Source: CAIVPM01 sp964477265 (GTDB lineage Bacteria > Bacteroidota > Bacteroidia > Chitinophagales > Chitinophagaceae). From it: 64,000 bases of DNA. Position numbers and translations under genes: made by a program. The notes below the pieces were generated by a model, which was not told the origin of the DNA, did no database searches, and was given only the letters and a program-made list of their open reading frames with translations. The stretch's first letter is position 1. Every line of letters begins with the position of its first letter. Positions 50,548-58,141 of this stretch are shown in pieces. The stretch covers positions 1 through 64,000 of the forward strand of contig CAYZDJ010000016.1 in NCBI GenBank assembly GCA_964477265.1, given 5' to 3'.

Positions 50548-50575
50548 TTGCAGCGAACAGCCAGAACTAAAGCTG
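50548..50575 (+). repeat. Dispersed GCAGCG-type repeat, copy 1
   Basis: A 28-nt segment starting TTGCAGCGAA and ending ACTAAAGCTG matches the reverse complement of 54052-54079 in 25 of 28 positions. It lies downstream of the symporter between two convergent genes. The wider region (about 50500-50600) has a G+C content above its surroundings. Confidence 0.75.
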
Positions 50576-50618
50576 CATAAGGATTGCAAAGACAATAGCC
50601 CCAAAATACTTAATACTT

Positions 50619-51251
50619 TTACGGCAAAGAAAAATATTGTTGCCCACCTTCAAAGTCATTATTCAGTGCATCTAACACAACTTTAAAGTGTGCAGGGTTG
50701 CCAGTAAAATCGGCATTGCTGGCATCTATAAAAATGGTTTTAATGTTGTGCTGCTTTATGTAGCTTGTATAAGTTTCTTGTAGGTTAAATAAATATTCGT
50801 CTGCAATGTTTTGCTCAAAAGGGCGATTACGTTTTTTAATATTTGATTGTAGTTTACTTACAGGTGCGTGCAGGTAAATTAAAATATCGGGAAAAGGTAG
50901 TTGCGAATGAATGATTTCGAATAGTTTTTGATACAATCTAAACTCTTCATCTGGCAATGTAACTTTTGCAAATAGCAAACACTTTGTAAATAAATAATCA
51001 GATACAGTAACAGTTTGAAACAAATCCTTAGCACCAACCATATCTTTCAATTGCTTGTATCTTTCTGCCATAAAAAATAATTCAACAGGAAAGGCAAATT
51101 GTTTTGGATTCTCGTAAAACTTAGCAAGGAAAGGGTTTTCAGCAAATTCCTCTAGCACCAACTTTGCATTAAAGTGTTGTGCCAACAAATTTGTAAGTGT
51201 TGTTTTTCCTGCCCCAATATTTCCTTCAACTGTAATAAAATGATGCTTCAT
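50619..51251 (-). CDS. Deoxynucleoside kinase
   Basis: A 210-residue kinase of the dNK/dGK family, which phosphorylates deoxynucleosides for salvage. The P-loop GNIGAGKTTL is at 10-19, the substrate-binding LVLEEFAENPFLAKFYENP follows, and the LID-type Arg cluster is in NIKKRNRPFEQNI (about 140). VSDYLFTKCLLFA holds the DRS-like motif position, here reading SDY. Length is normal. Base specificity cannot be read by eye. Confidence 0.9.
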   Translation of the reverse strand: MKHHFITVEGNIGAGKTTLTNLLAQHFNAKLVLEEFAENPFLAKFYENPKQFAFPVELFFMAERYKQLKDMVGAKDLFQTVTVSDYLFTKCLLFAKVTLPDEEFRLYQKLFEIIHSQLPFPDILIYLHAPVSKLQSNIKKRNRPFEQNIADEYLFNLQETYTSYIKQHNIKTIFIDASNADFTGNPAHFKVVLDALNNDFEGGQQYFSLP

Positions 51252-51365
51252 AGCGTAGGTGCCAAAAATATAGGCTGAAAAATATTAGCCTTATAAAACT
51301 TTTTAACATCAATTATTTTGGTAGGAACTTCTTAATAATTTTTTAAATAAGTTTAGCGAAAAGTT

Positions 51366-51464
51366 TAACCGCAAAGGACACTAAGTAATACAACGCAGAG
51401 ATAGCAAAGGCTTCAGTTAAAATCTTTTTCTCTTTGCGAAAAACCGTTGCGTTCTTTGCGGTTA
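51366..51464. repeat. Inverted word array (CCGCAAAG type) between the kinase and the DUF5686 gene
   Basis: TAACCGCAAAG (51366-51376) is perfectly inverted at 51454-51464 as CTTTGCGGTTA. Between them lie related words (ACGCAGAG, AGCAAAGG on the left; CTCTTTGCG, GTTGCG on the right). It could act as terminator for the leftward DUF5686 gene at 51478. Confidence 0.78.
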
Positions 51465-51477
51465 CAAAAAATATTAC

Positions 51478-53934
51478 TTAAAAACTATTTCTTCCAAATA
51501 TTGGCATACTGAATTTTACACCAAAATTGTTTTCTGTTTTACTGCTTTCAAATGCTTTTATAAAATCTACTCTAAATATTTTTAAAATATTTTCTATGCT
51601 AAACATTGCTTCATAATAACCAGCTTTTTTATCATTATCGTAAAATGCGTTGCCACCAACTACAAAAAACCAATTCAATTTTTTAAACAAAGGAATTTTA
51701 TTGGTTAACAATCCGTTTAAATGATACTCAACATGCGATTGCATATAAAACTTGCTGGTATTGCTATACAAGTAATATGGCATTAATTGAAAGCTGTTTA
51801 AATACTGGCTTGCAGTAGAAATTTCATTACCTAAAACGTGATTTATATCTGGTATTGAGCTTGCTGTGTTGTGTGCAAATCCAGCTGCTTTAAATCTGTA
51901 ATTTATTCTTCCACCCAATTTTAAATTCAGGTTATCGCTCATGGTAAAAGCCCATTTGCTGTAATCTGCATTGCTGCCCAAAACATTTGGAATGCCTTGC
52001 GTAAACGAAAAGCTAAAGGTTGGATACTTTGATCCTACATTAATTTTTCTGTCAGGAAACTCAATATATTTAGCACCAGGACGCCATGTAACAGAGCCTG
52101 TTAAACTAAACGCTTTGTTAGGTTGTATTTGCCCTAAACTACTAGGAAAATTTGGAGTAAAATTTCTGTTTGCATAATCTTTCCAGGTATAATTCGTAGT
52201 GTTTTCAAGTGGTGTTCTATCCTGATAATTTACATTTGTGTGTATGGTTATGCCTTTATCCAAAGCTTTTGTAAAATCAATCTTGAAGAATTTAGCTTCA
52301 TAAATTTTCATATAGTTCCTTTCCCAAAACAGTGTAGAAAGTGTGTTGTCTAAAACATCTGTTGGGTTGCTATTATCAAACTGAAAAACACTACTGCCAA
52401 ACCTAGCATTTAATGTGGTAAAATATTTTTTTCTAAAATTAAAATAGGTATTAATGCTTGGATTAAAATGCTTGTTACTAAAGCCATAACGCAACACAGG
52501 ATTAATAGCTAACCTATTTTTATTAGCATATTCTTTATTGTAATGAATATTTGCATTAGCCACCAAACCCTCTACAGTATTAAATTGTAGCATACTGGTA
52601 AGCAAAGGTTCTACGTAAAAGTTGCTTTTCTTTTTTTCATTATTATAATTGTATCCTCTAAAAATAAGTTTGCTAAATCTAAACTTATTATTCTTTCTGT
52701 CAATGCTATCCAAATATTTGGGGTCTTTATGTGCCTGCTCTAAACTGTCTTTTTTTGTATAGTCTTTTGCCTCAGCTTCAAGCAAAGGAATGGGGCGAAT
52801 GGTGTCCCAATATGCTTTAGGTTTTTTATTGCTGCTATCTGCAAATTTTAAAATGGTATTGTCAAAAAAGCCTTTGACAAATGTTGGGTTAGTGTTAAAC
52901 TTATCATATACCTGCACTATGTTTCCAAAAAAATCAAAGCCAAAAATTTTACCAGCAGGGTGTATTACTTGTTGTTTAATTACCCAATTGTTATTATTGT
53001 TAATGTAAAGCTGCTGTATTTTTAATGTATCAAGAAATTGCAATTGTTGTTCTTTCAATAAATATAAATCTGTGCTATATACTCTCCATTCATTTTCAGT
53101 AATATTTATATAGCCACTAAACAAAGGTTCGTACTGCCTTTTTGGAATTACTTTTATCCTGTTTATCTCTTTGCCATTTTCATAAAAACTACCCATAAAT
53201 TTATATTTATAATAATGCAAAGCATTGTTAGATATTGGTGAAATAAAACCTCGAGGATTTAAACCTTGTCCAACATTAATAATATTGTTGTAAAATGAGA
53301 TAATTTGTGGACTTGCCATTCCAAAGCCATTACTAGCACCACTTACACGTGTTGATAATACTTCTACTTTATGGTCATTTTTTCCATCAACATAATACTT
53401 GGCAACAGTTTCACTTAAAAAAATCATTTTCTTTTTGCTGGTATCGCCATCTTCAAAATCTACAGTTTCGCCCATAAACTTTTTAGGAAAATCCCTCAAC
53501 TGTATTTGCCCTTTTACATACACATCAGTTTCAAATTTTTTAATTTCATACAAATGTTCTTCGCGTGTTTTTATAGCGTTTCTTATTATAGCATAAGCTG
53601 GGTCTTCGCTACCAGAAGTTACAACTACATCCTGCATTTTATATTGCTGTTCTGTCAACTCAAAATTTAATTCAATATTTTCTTTTTTAACTACAATATT
53701 TTTTTCAAAAGTTTTATAGCCAACATACTGGCAAACTATGATGTAATTTCCTTCTTGTAAATTAATATTGTAAATGCCTTTTTCGTTAGCTGTTGTACCA
53801 ATGGCTGTACCTTTAATCAAAATAGAAGCATGTGATAAAGGATTCTGTTTTGTATCTGTTATTTTACCAGAAAGCACAGATGCATTTGAAGCAAGACAAA
53901 TACAAAAAAGGAGAGAGGATAAAAGTAGTTTCAT
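51478..53934 (-). CDS. DUF5686 outer-membrane protein with carboxypeptidase-regulatory-like N-terminal domain
   Basis: 818 residues. After the signal peptide (ends near SNAS, residue 18), a CarboxypepD_reg-like domain (about 20-105) reads LSGKITDTKQNPLSHASILIKGTAIGTTANEKGIYNI, as in SusC-type transporters. The large remainder is the DUF5686 region, ending in a C-terminal Phe (FGRNSF) and rich in amphipathic strands, consistent with a barrel in the outer membrane. No TonB plug domain is seen, so it is not a classical TonB-dependent receptor. The function is unknown. Confidence 0.82.
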   Translation of the reverse strand: MKLLLSSLLFCICLASNASVLSGKITDTKQNPLSHASILIKGTAIGTTANEKGIYNINLQEGNYIIVCQYVGYKTFEKNIVVKKENIELNFELTEQQYKMQDVVVTSGSEDPAYAIIRNAIKTREEHLYEIKKFETDVYVKGQIQLRDFPKKFMGETVDFEDGDTSKKKMIFLSETVAKYYVDGKNDHKVEVLSTRVSGASNGFGMASPQIISFYNNIINVGQGLNPRGFISPISNNALHYYKYKFMGSFYENGKEINRIKVIPKRQYEPLFSGYINITENEWRVYSTDLYLLKEQQLQFLDTLKIQQLYINNNNNWVIKQQVIHPAGKIFGFDFFGNIVQVYDKFNTNPTFVKGFFDNTILKFADSSNKKPKAYWDTIRPIPLLEAEAKDYTKKDSLEQAHKDPKYLDSIDRKNNKFRFSKLIFRGYNYNNEKKKSNFYVEPLLTSMLQFNTVEGLVANANIHYNKEYANKNRLAINPVLRYGFSNKHFNPSINTYFNFRKKYFTTLNARFGSSVFQFDNSNPTDVLDNTLSTLFWERNYMKIYEAKFFKIDFTKALDKGITIHTNVNYQDRTPLENTTNYTWKDYANRNFTPNFPSSLGQIQPNKAFSLTGSVTWRPGAKYIEFPDRKINVGSKYPTFSFSFTQGIPNVLGSNADYSKWAFTMSDNLNLKLGGRINYRFKAAGFAHNTASSIPDINHVLGNEISTASQYLNSFQLMPYYLYSNTSKFYMQSHVEYHLNGLLTNKIPLFKKLNWFFVVGGNAFYDNDKKAGYYEAMFSIENILKIFRVDFIKAFESSKTENNFGVKFSMPIFGRNSF

Positions 53935-54051
53935 ATTTTTAGTTTGTAGCGAAGTAAGTTGAATGCTTGCTATAACAAAACAACATTAACTTTTTTTAAC
54001 ATTTCTTTAGGTAAATAAATTATTGGGGGCAGTTATCTGCATCACTACGTT

Positions 54052-54079
54052 CAGCTTTAGTTCCTGCTTTTCGCTGCAA
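54052..54079 (-). repeat. Dispersed GCAGCG-type repeat, copy 2
   Basis: The reverse complement of 54052-54079 matches 50548-50575 in 25 of 28 positions. Neighbouring words (TCGCTGCA, TTTCGCTG, TTCCGCTGCAAT) repeat the same theme up to about 54120. It resembles intergenic elements I know from other Bacteroidota genomes. Confidence 0.75.
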
Positions 54080-54310
54080 GTCCTCGCTGCACTTCGTTTC
54101 GCTGTGGGCTTTCCGCTGCAATCAGGCAGCTTTTCATTAGTAGTAATGCTATCATCAAACTTTCAAAAAGGTTTAAAAATTTCGGAAAGTTGTAATTATC
54201 GAAATTCTTAAATATTTTTATGCCTCTGTTCCCACAGCATTTCTTTTCATCGCTAAGCAGTAAAGCTAAATGGCTCTGTTTTTTACATATTCTAATTAAA
54301 TTAATTTTCA

Positions 54311-54342
54311 TTTGTTCAATTAAATGCACACTCCTATCTTCG
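54311..54342 (+). promoter_or_regulatory. Promoter of rpsU
   Basis: TTTG (54311-54314), a 20-nt spacer and TATCTTCG (54335-54342) fit the Bacteroidota promoter with one change in the -7 box. The transcript would start near 54349, leaving a leader of about 25 nt that contains the Shine-Dalgarno. Confidence 0.6.
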
Positions 54343-54357
54343 CAGCCCAAATTATTT

Positions 54358-54365
54358 AAGGAGGT
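54358..54365 (+). promoter_or_regulatory. Strong Shine-Dalgarno upstream of rpsU
   Basis: AAGGAGGT stands 9 nt before the ATG and is fully complementary to the canonical 16S rRNA 3' end. Hardly any other gene here has such a site. In Bacteroidota, bS21 (with bS18 and bS6) hides the anti-Shine-Dalgarno, and a strong site before rpsU is proposed to allow bS21 to control its own synthesis. Confidence 0.85.
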
Positions 54366-54374
54366 ATATAAATT

Positions 54375-54569
54375 ATGTTAATCATCGATTCAAAAGACTG
54401 CGAAAACATTGACAAGGCTTTAAAAAAGTATAAAAAGAAATTTGAAAAAAGCAAAACTCTTTTACAATTAAGAGGTCGTCAAACTTTTACTAAACCTTCA
54501 GTGGTGCGTAGAGGCGAGGTTTTAAAAGCAATCTACAAGCAACAACTTGCAAGTGGTAAATTAGATTAA
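54375..54569 (+). CDS. rpsU: 30S ribosomal protein S21
   Basis: 64 residues, basic, with LIIDSKDCENIDKALKKYKKKFEKSKTLLQLRGRQTFTKPSVVRRGEVLKAIYKQ, the Bacteroidota form of bS21. In ribosomes of this phylum bS21 helps to cover the 3' end of 16S rRNA, so that Shine-Dalgarno pairing is suppressed. The gene has its own promoter and a very strong Shine-Dalgarno (54358-54365), suggesting autoregulation. A terminator hairpin follows, and right behind it starts a recombinase gene. Confidence 0.94.
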   Translation: MLIIDSKDCENIDKALKKYKKKFEKSKTLLQLRGRQTFTKPSVVRRGEVLKAIYKQQLASGKLD

Positions 54570-54600
54570 TACAATCTAATAATTTTCCCCAATATATTTT

Positions 54601-54637
54601 AAGTAGCCTTTAATGTATAATTTTAGGCTACTTTTTT
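54601..54637 (+). terminator. Terminator between rpsU and the Xer recombinase, abutting its start codon
   Basis: AAGTAGCCT (54601-54609) pairs with AGGCTACTT (54625-54633) and is followed by four more T. The ATG of the recombinase begins at 54638, so the U-tract is its entire immediate leader. Confidence 0.8.
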
Positions 54638-55531
54638 ATGTCTGTAACTTTCTCAAATAAACATATTGCTAGCTTTTTCGAATACCTTCAATTCGAAAAA
54701 AGATATTCGCAGCACACCATTGTTTCCTATCAAAATGATATACTTCAGTTTCAGAACTTTTGTGCAACTGAGTTTGATGTAAATGATATTACTACAGCAA
54801 CGCCAGTAATAATGCGTAGCTGGTTGAGTAAGTTAAAGGAAAATAATATTGAATCTAAAAGCATCAACAGAAAAATATCTACTCTAAAATCTTTATATAA
54901 ATTTTTATTGATACGAAATGTAGTATTAGCTAATCATGCATCTACACTCATTTTTCTTAAGGTACCAAAGCGTTTACCCAGCTTTGTAGAAGAAAATGAT
55001 ATGCATACATTGCTTAACCACGTTGAATTTGCAGAAGACTACACAAGCCAATCACAAAAATTGGTACTATCATTATTTTATAGTTGTGGCATTCGTTTAA
55101 GCGAGTTAATTAATTTAAAGATAGAACAAGTAGAAAAGCAGCATAGCCAAATAAAAGTATTGGGTAAAGGCAATAAAGAACGTGTAATACCTGTAAACCA
55201 GAAAATGCTTAACGACATTGCAGCATTAATAGAACTAAGGCCAGAAACCGATATTGAAAATCTTTTTGTAACCGAAAAAGGCAAGCCATTGCAACCACGT
55301 TATGTATATGGCTTTGTTAAAAATTATTTAGGCACTGTTACAACTATTAAGAAGAAAAGTCCACACGTATTACGCCACAGTTTTGCCACACATTTAATGA
55401 ACAATGGTGCAGAACTGAATGCTGTAAAGGAACTGCTTGGACACAGCAGCTTGGCTGCTACACAAATTTATACCCATAACACCATCGAAAAACTTAAGGA
55501 GGTTTTTGCAAAAGCACATCCAAAAGCATAA
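54638..55531 (+). CDS. XerC/XerD-type tyrosine recombinase
   Basis: 297 residues. The N-terminal SAM-like DNA-binding domain (about 5-90, HIASFFEYLQFEKRYSQHTIVSYQNDILQF) is followed by the catalytic domain with Arg in YSCGIRLSELINL (about 150), HVLRHSFATHLMNNG (His and Arg, about 244-247), the second His in LLGHSSLAATQIYTH and the nucleophile Tyr in the same motif (about 279). Full Xer length and no flanking att-like repeats point to the housekeeping dimer-resolution enzyme and not an element integrase. Whether it is XerC or XerD is not clear. It follows rpsU and precedes hpf, a typical setting in the phylum. Confidence 0.88.
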   Translation: MSVTFSNKHIASFFEYLQFEKRYSQHTIVSYQNDILQFQNFCATEFDVNDITTATPVIMRSWLSKLKENNIESKSINRKISTLKSLYKFLLIRNVVLANHASTLIFLKVPKRLPSFVEENDMHTLLNHVEFAEDYTSQSQKLVLSLFYSCGIRLSELINLKIEQVEKQHSQIKVLGKGNKERVIPVNQKMLNDIAALIELRPETDIENLFVTEKGKPLQPRYVYGFVKNYLGTVTTIKKKSPHVLRHSFATHLMNNGAELNAVKELLGHSSLAATQIYTHNTIEKLKEVFAKAHPKA

Positions 55532-55660
55532 AAATTTTTTTATTTAGTAAAAAATTTTTTGATGAAAAAAAATATCCCTACATTAGTACTCCCAAACAAA
55601 CTGGAAAGCCTATGTAATAAATAACTACACATTAAAATTTATTTTTTCACCTTTAAAAAA

Positions 55661-55966
55661 ATGTTTATGACAGTTAACATTCACGCTGTACATTTTGATG
55701 CAGATTTAAAACTTGAAGAGTATGTAAATAAAAAAATACAAAAACTGACGCAGTTTCACGACAAGATACTTACGGTTGATGTGTTTTTAAAACTAGACAA
55801 TGTAGTTCATCAGATAAAAGATAAAATAGCAGAGATAAAAGTCCATATTCCCAAACACGATTTTTTTGTAAAAGTTTCATCTAAATCATTTGAAGAATCT
55901 TTTGACGAAGCACTTGATTCTATCATTAATCAGGTAAAACGCAGGAAAGAAAAGCTTGCTGCTTAA
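55661..55966 (+). CDS. Ribosome hibernation promoting factor, short form (HPF/RaiA)
   Basis: 101 residues of the S30AE family. The first in-frame ATG is used here; a second (MTVNIHAVHFD, two codons later) is equally possible. It has LEEYVNKKIQKLTQFHDKILTVDVFLKLDN and ends in ALDSIINQVKRRKEKL. There is no C-terminal dimerisation extension, so it is the short type. It would bind the 30S decoding region in slow growth. A bidirectional terminator separates it from ftsY. Confidence 0.9.
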   Translation: MFMTVNIHAVHFDADLKLEEYVNKKIQKLTQFHDKILTVDVFLKLDNVVHQIKDKIAEIKVHIPKHDFFVKVSSKSFEESFDEALDSIINQVKRRKEKLAA

Positions 55967-55983
55967 ATATATAATTGTAAATA

Positions 55984-56020
55984 AAAAAAGCCACGAAACA
56001 TTATGTTATCGTGGCTTTTG
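55984..56020. terminator. Bidirectional terminator between hpf and ftsY
   Basis: AAAAGCCACGA pairs with TCGTGGCTTTT, and an inner AACA/TGTT extends the stem; A and T runs flank it. The two genes converge here. Confidence 0.88.
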
Positions 56021-56034
56021 CTTTATTAATTTTT

Positions 56035-56991
56035 TTACAACTTAAATAAACTATCTACAAATTCATTTTTGTCAAAAATTAACAAGTCATCCATTTTTTC
56101 GCCAACACCAATAAACTTAACAGGTATTTTAAACTGGTTGGCAATAGCTAAAACAACACCACCTTTTGCAGTGCCATCAAGTTTGGTAATTGTTAAGCTA
56201 GATACATCTGTGGCTGCTGTAAATTGCTTAGCTTGTTCAACTGCATTTTGTCCTGTACTGCCATCAAGTATCAGCATTACCTCGTGTGGTGCAGTTGGTA
56301 TCACTTTTTGAATAACACGTTTTATTTTAGAAAGCTCATCCATTAAATGCACTTTATTGTGCAACCTGCCAGCAGTATCAATAATTACAATATCGCTGCC
56401 TTTTGCAACAGCACTTTGCACAGTATCAAAAGCTACAGCACTTGGGTCGCTGCCCATTGCCTGCTTTACAATTGGCACGCCCACACGCTCACTCCAAATA
56501 GTAAGTTGGTCAACTGCTGCTGCTCTAAAAGTATCAGCAGCTCCAAGTATTACATTGTGCCCAGCTTTTTTATAGTTGTATGCCAGTTTACCAATAGTCG
56601 TGGTTTTGCCAACACCATTTACCCCCACAACCAAAATTACATAAGGCTTTTTATTTGCAGGTACTTCAAAGTTTTTATAGCTTGAGTCATCAGCATCAAT
56701 TAATACATTTTTTATTTCACTTTGCAGCAATGTATTTAATTCACTTGTGCCAACATATTTATCTGCCTTAACCCTGGCTTCAATTCTTTCAATAATCTGT
56801 ATGGTTGTATCAATACCTACATCTGCACTTACCAAAGCCTCTTCCAAATCATCAAGTACTTCTTCATCAACACTGCTTTTGCCTGCAATGGCTTTGGTTA
56901 TTTTACTAAAAAAGCCCTCCTTGGTTTTTTGCAAACCTGCGTCTAAAGTTTCTTTTTCTTTTTTACCAAAAAGTTTATCAAAAAATCCCAT
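56035..56991 (-). CDS. ftsY: Signal recognition particle receptor FtsY
   Basis: 318 residues. An N-terminal four-helix N domain (about 20-95) and the GTPase G domain follow, with P-loop GVNGVGKTTTIGKLA (about 123-137), the DTFRAAAVDQL insertion-box motif, DTAGRLHN (G3), TKLDGTAKGG (G4) and the closing GVGEKMDDLLIFD. It docks the SRP-ribosome complex on the inner membrane for co-translational insertion. The acidic A domain is nearly absent, as is usual in the phylum. It lies downstream of the ribosomal protein group on the same strand, separated by a terminator. Confidence 0.95.
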   Translation of the reverse strand: MGFFDKLFGKKEKETLDAGLQKTKEGFFSKITKAIAGKSSVDEEVLDDLEEALVSADVGIDTTIQIIERIEARVKADKYVGTSELNTLLQSEIKNVLIDADDSSYKNFEVPANKKPYVILVVGVNGVGKTTTIGKLAYNYKKAGHNVILGAADTFRAAAVDQLTIWSERVGVPIVKQAMGSDPSAVAFDTVQSAVAKGSDIVIIDTAGRLHNKVHLMDELSKIKRVIQKVIPTAPHEVMLILDGSTGQNAVEQAKQFTAATDVSSLTITKLDGTAKGGVVLAIANQFKIPVKFIGVGEKMDDLLIFDKNEFVDSLFKL

Positions 56992-57052
56992 AATCAGAAT
57001 AGTTATTAGTTAGTCAGGTATTAGTAATAGTGCTGCATTTTATTATCTTCAA

Positions 57053-57090
57053 CTAAAAAAGCCTTTCTGTTTTGGGCAGAAAAGCTTTAA
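57053..57090 (-). terminator. Terminator of the rpmB-rpmG-DUF4295 group
   Basis: On the minus strand AAGCTTTTCTG pairs with CAGAAAGGCTT (one G-U pair) around a 7-nt loop and continues into TTTT. It lies about 25 nt behind the DUF4295 stop and upstream of ftsY. Confidence 0.75.
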
Positions 57091-57114
57091 TATAATTATA
57101 TATAATTGCAAGTA

Positions 57115-57291
57115 TTAGTTACTTGCTTTTAAAAAGTCAGCTACTTTGTCTTTATGTATAATTTGTTCCTTAAAAGTATAAGCACCAGTTTTTGGACTGC
57201 GAACACTTTTAATAACTTTTGTCCAGTTTTTTGCTTCTAACGAAGCTTTAGCATCTTTTACTTTCGCATTTTTTGAAGCTGCTTTTGCCAT
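57115..57291 (-). CDS. DUF4295 small basic protein, probable ribosomal protein bL38
   Basis: 58 residues: MAKAASKNAKVKDAKASLE at the start, WTKVIKSVRSPKTGAYTF in the middle and KDKVADFLKASN at the end. It is rich in Lys and matches the Bacteroidota-only DUF4295 family always found next to rpmG. A 50S protein called bL38 was found in the Flavobacterium johnsoniae ribosome structure; I believe it is this family but cannot verify it here. It is the last gene of the rpmB-rpmG group, with an octamer word array between it and rpmG. Confidence 0.8.
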   Translation of the reverse strand: MAKAASKNAKVKDAKASLEAKNWTKVIKSVRSPKTGAYTFKEQIIHKDKVADFLKASN

Positions 57292-57299
57292 TGTATTTT

Positions 57300-57331
57300 A
57301 ATTTGAGAATTTGAAAAATTGAAAACATGAA
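57300..57331. repeat. Tandem octamers (AATTTGAA type) between rpmG and the DUF4295 gene
   Basis: AATTTGAG, AATTTGAA, AAATTGAA and AACATGAA follow in tandem. A partial reverse-complement arm (AAATTTTCAAATC) follows near 57353. The spacing is 8 nt in place of the 7 nt seen in the coding arrays. Confidence 0.65.
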
Positions 57332-57379
57332 ATAATTACAGTATTTGAACAAATTTTCAAATCTGTAAATCTTCAGGCC

Positions 57380-57562
57380 TTATTTAATTTCTTTATGAAC
57401 AGTTACTTTTTTAAGTATTGGATTAAATTTCTTTAGCTCAATACGTTCTGGAGTGTTTTTTTTATTTTTTACAGTAATGTATCTGCTTGTTCCAGGTTTA
57501 CCGCTTGTTTTATGTTCAGTACACTCTAATATTACCTGAACTCTGTTACCTTTTTTTGCCAT
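57380..57562 (-). CDS. rpmG: 50S ribosomal protein L33
   Basis: 60 residues with MAKKGNRVQVILECTEH, SRYITVKNKKNTPERIELKKFNPILKKVTVHKEIK, the normal L33 form. Only one Cys is present, so this is the zinc-free type. It lies about 40 bp downstream of rpmB in the same operon. Confidence 0.95.
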   Translation of the reverse strand: MAKKGNRVQVILECTEHKTSGKPGTSRYITVKNKKNTPERIELKKFNPILKKVTVHKEIK

Positions 57563-57602
57563 TGTATTAAAATTTTTGGTTGTTTACAACCAAATGAACA
57601 AA

Positions 57603-57839
57603 TTATATTTTATTTCCTCCTGCTCTCATTTCTTTAACTACAGACGCTAAGCCATTTTTGTTGATTGTGCGAATAGCTTCAGTAGAAACTTTCATAGTTA
57701 TCCAACGGTCTTCTTCTGCAAAAAAGAAACGCTTGGTTTGTAGGTTTGGTAAAAATCTGCGTTTGGTTTTAATGTTAGAATGAGAAACACTATGACCAAC
57801 GATTGGCTTTTTTCCTGTTAATAGACATACTCTTGCCAT
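57603..57839 (-). CDS. rpmB: 50S ribosomal protein L28
   Basis: 78 residues from the ATG at 57839; an upstream extension of 34 codons in the same frame covers the promoter and is not real. It has MARVCLLTGKKPIVGHSVSHSNIKTKRRFLPNLQTKRFF and ends in the Gly-rich MRAGGNKI. It is the first gene of the group rpmB-rpmG-DUF4295. The leader is about 30 nt and shares its 5' part with rpsT. Confidence 0.95.
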   Translation of the reverse strand: MARVCLLTGKKPIVGHSVSHSNIKTKRRFLPNLQTKRFFFAEEDRWITMKVSTEAIRTINKNGLASVVKEMRAGGNKI

Positions 57840-57866
57840 AAAAAAATATTTAACTCCGATTTTTTC

Positions 57867-57880
57867 GGACGGCAAAAGTA
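57867..57880 (-). promoter_or_regulatory. rpmB promoter -7 box and shared leader motif
   Basis: On the minus strand TACTTTTG (57880-57873) is the -7 box and continues as CCGTCC. The stretch CCTACTTTTGCCGTCC is identical to the rpsT upstream region. No clear TTTG is seen 19-20 nt upstream. A CCGA...TCGG hairpin with a T/A-rich loop follows in the leader. Confidence 0.6.
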
Positions 57881-58141
57881 GGGAGTTGAAATTAATTTCA
57901 CGATTTTTTTTATTTTTATTGTGAAAAATATTTGATTTCACACATCAAATTTCTTGCATTTTCTTGCAAACGTTGCCGAATGCGTTTGCATTAAAACAGC
58001 GTAAAGATTAAGTAAAAGTTTTGTTTGAAACGTAATTTTACAATGCAAAATAGCTGCAAGGCTGTTTTGTATAATATACCCTCTCACTTGATTGCTAAAG
58101 TTAGAAGCCATAATTCGCATAAAACAAATAAAAATTGTCAT

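Larger units (their letters stand above)
53935..54374. other. Divergent intergenic region, 440 bp
   Basis: It separates the DUF5686 gene (leftward) from rpsU (rightward). It holds a copy of the GCAGCG-type dispersed repeat (about 54028-54130, best part 54052-54079), the rpsU promoter (54311-54342) and the rpsU ribosome-binding site (54358-54365). The open frame on the minus strand here (54057-54350) is repeat-derived and not credible. Confidence 0.7.

Noticed and set aside
54057..54350. 97-codon open frame on the minus strand upstream of rpsU
   Set aside because: It overlaps the rpsU promoter and the dispersed GCAGCG repeat, has no family resemblance and no start signal.
54638..55531. Integrase of an inserted element
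   Set aside because: Length and motifs fit Xer housekeeping recombinases, neighbours are rpsU and hpf, and no att-like repeats or cargo genes are present.
57840..57941. N-terminal extension of L28 by 34 codons
   Set aside because: The extension runs over the -7 box and leader; the conserved protein starts at MARVCLLTGKKP.
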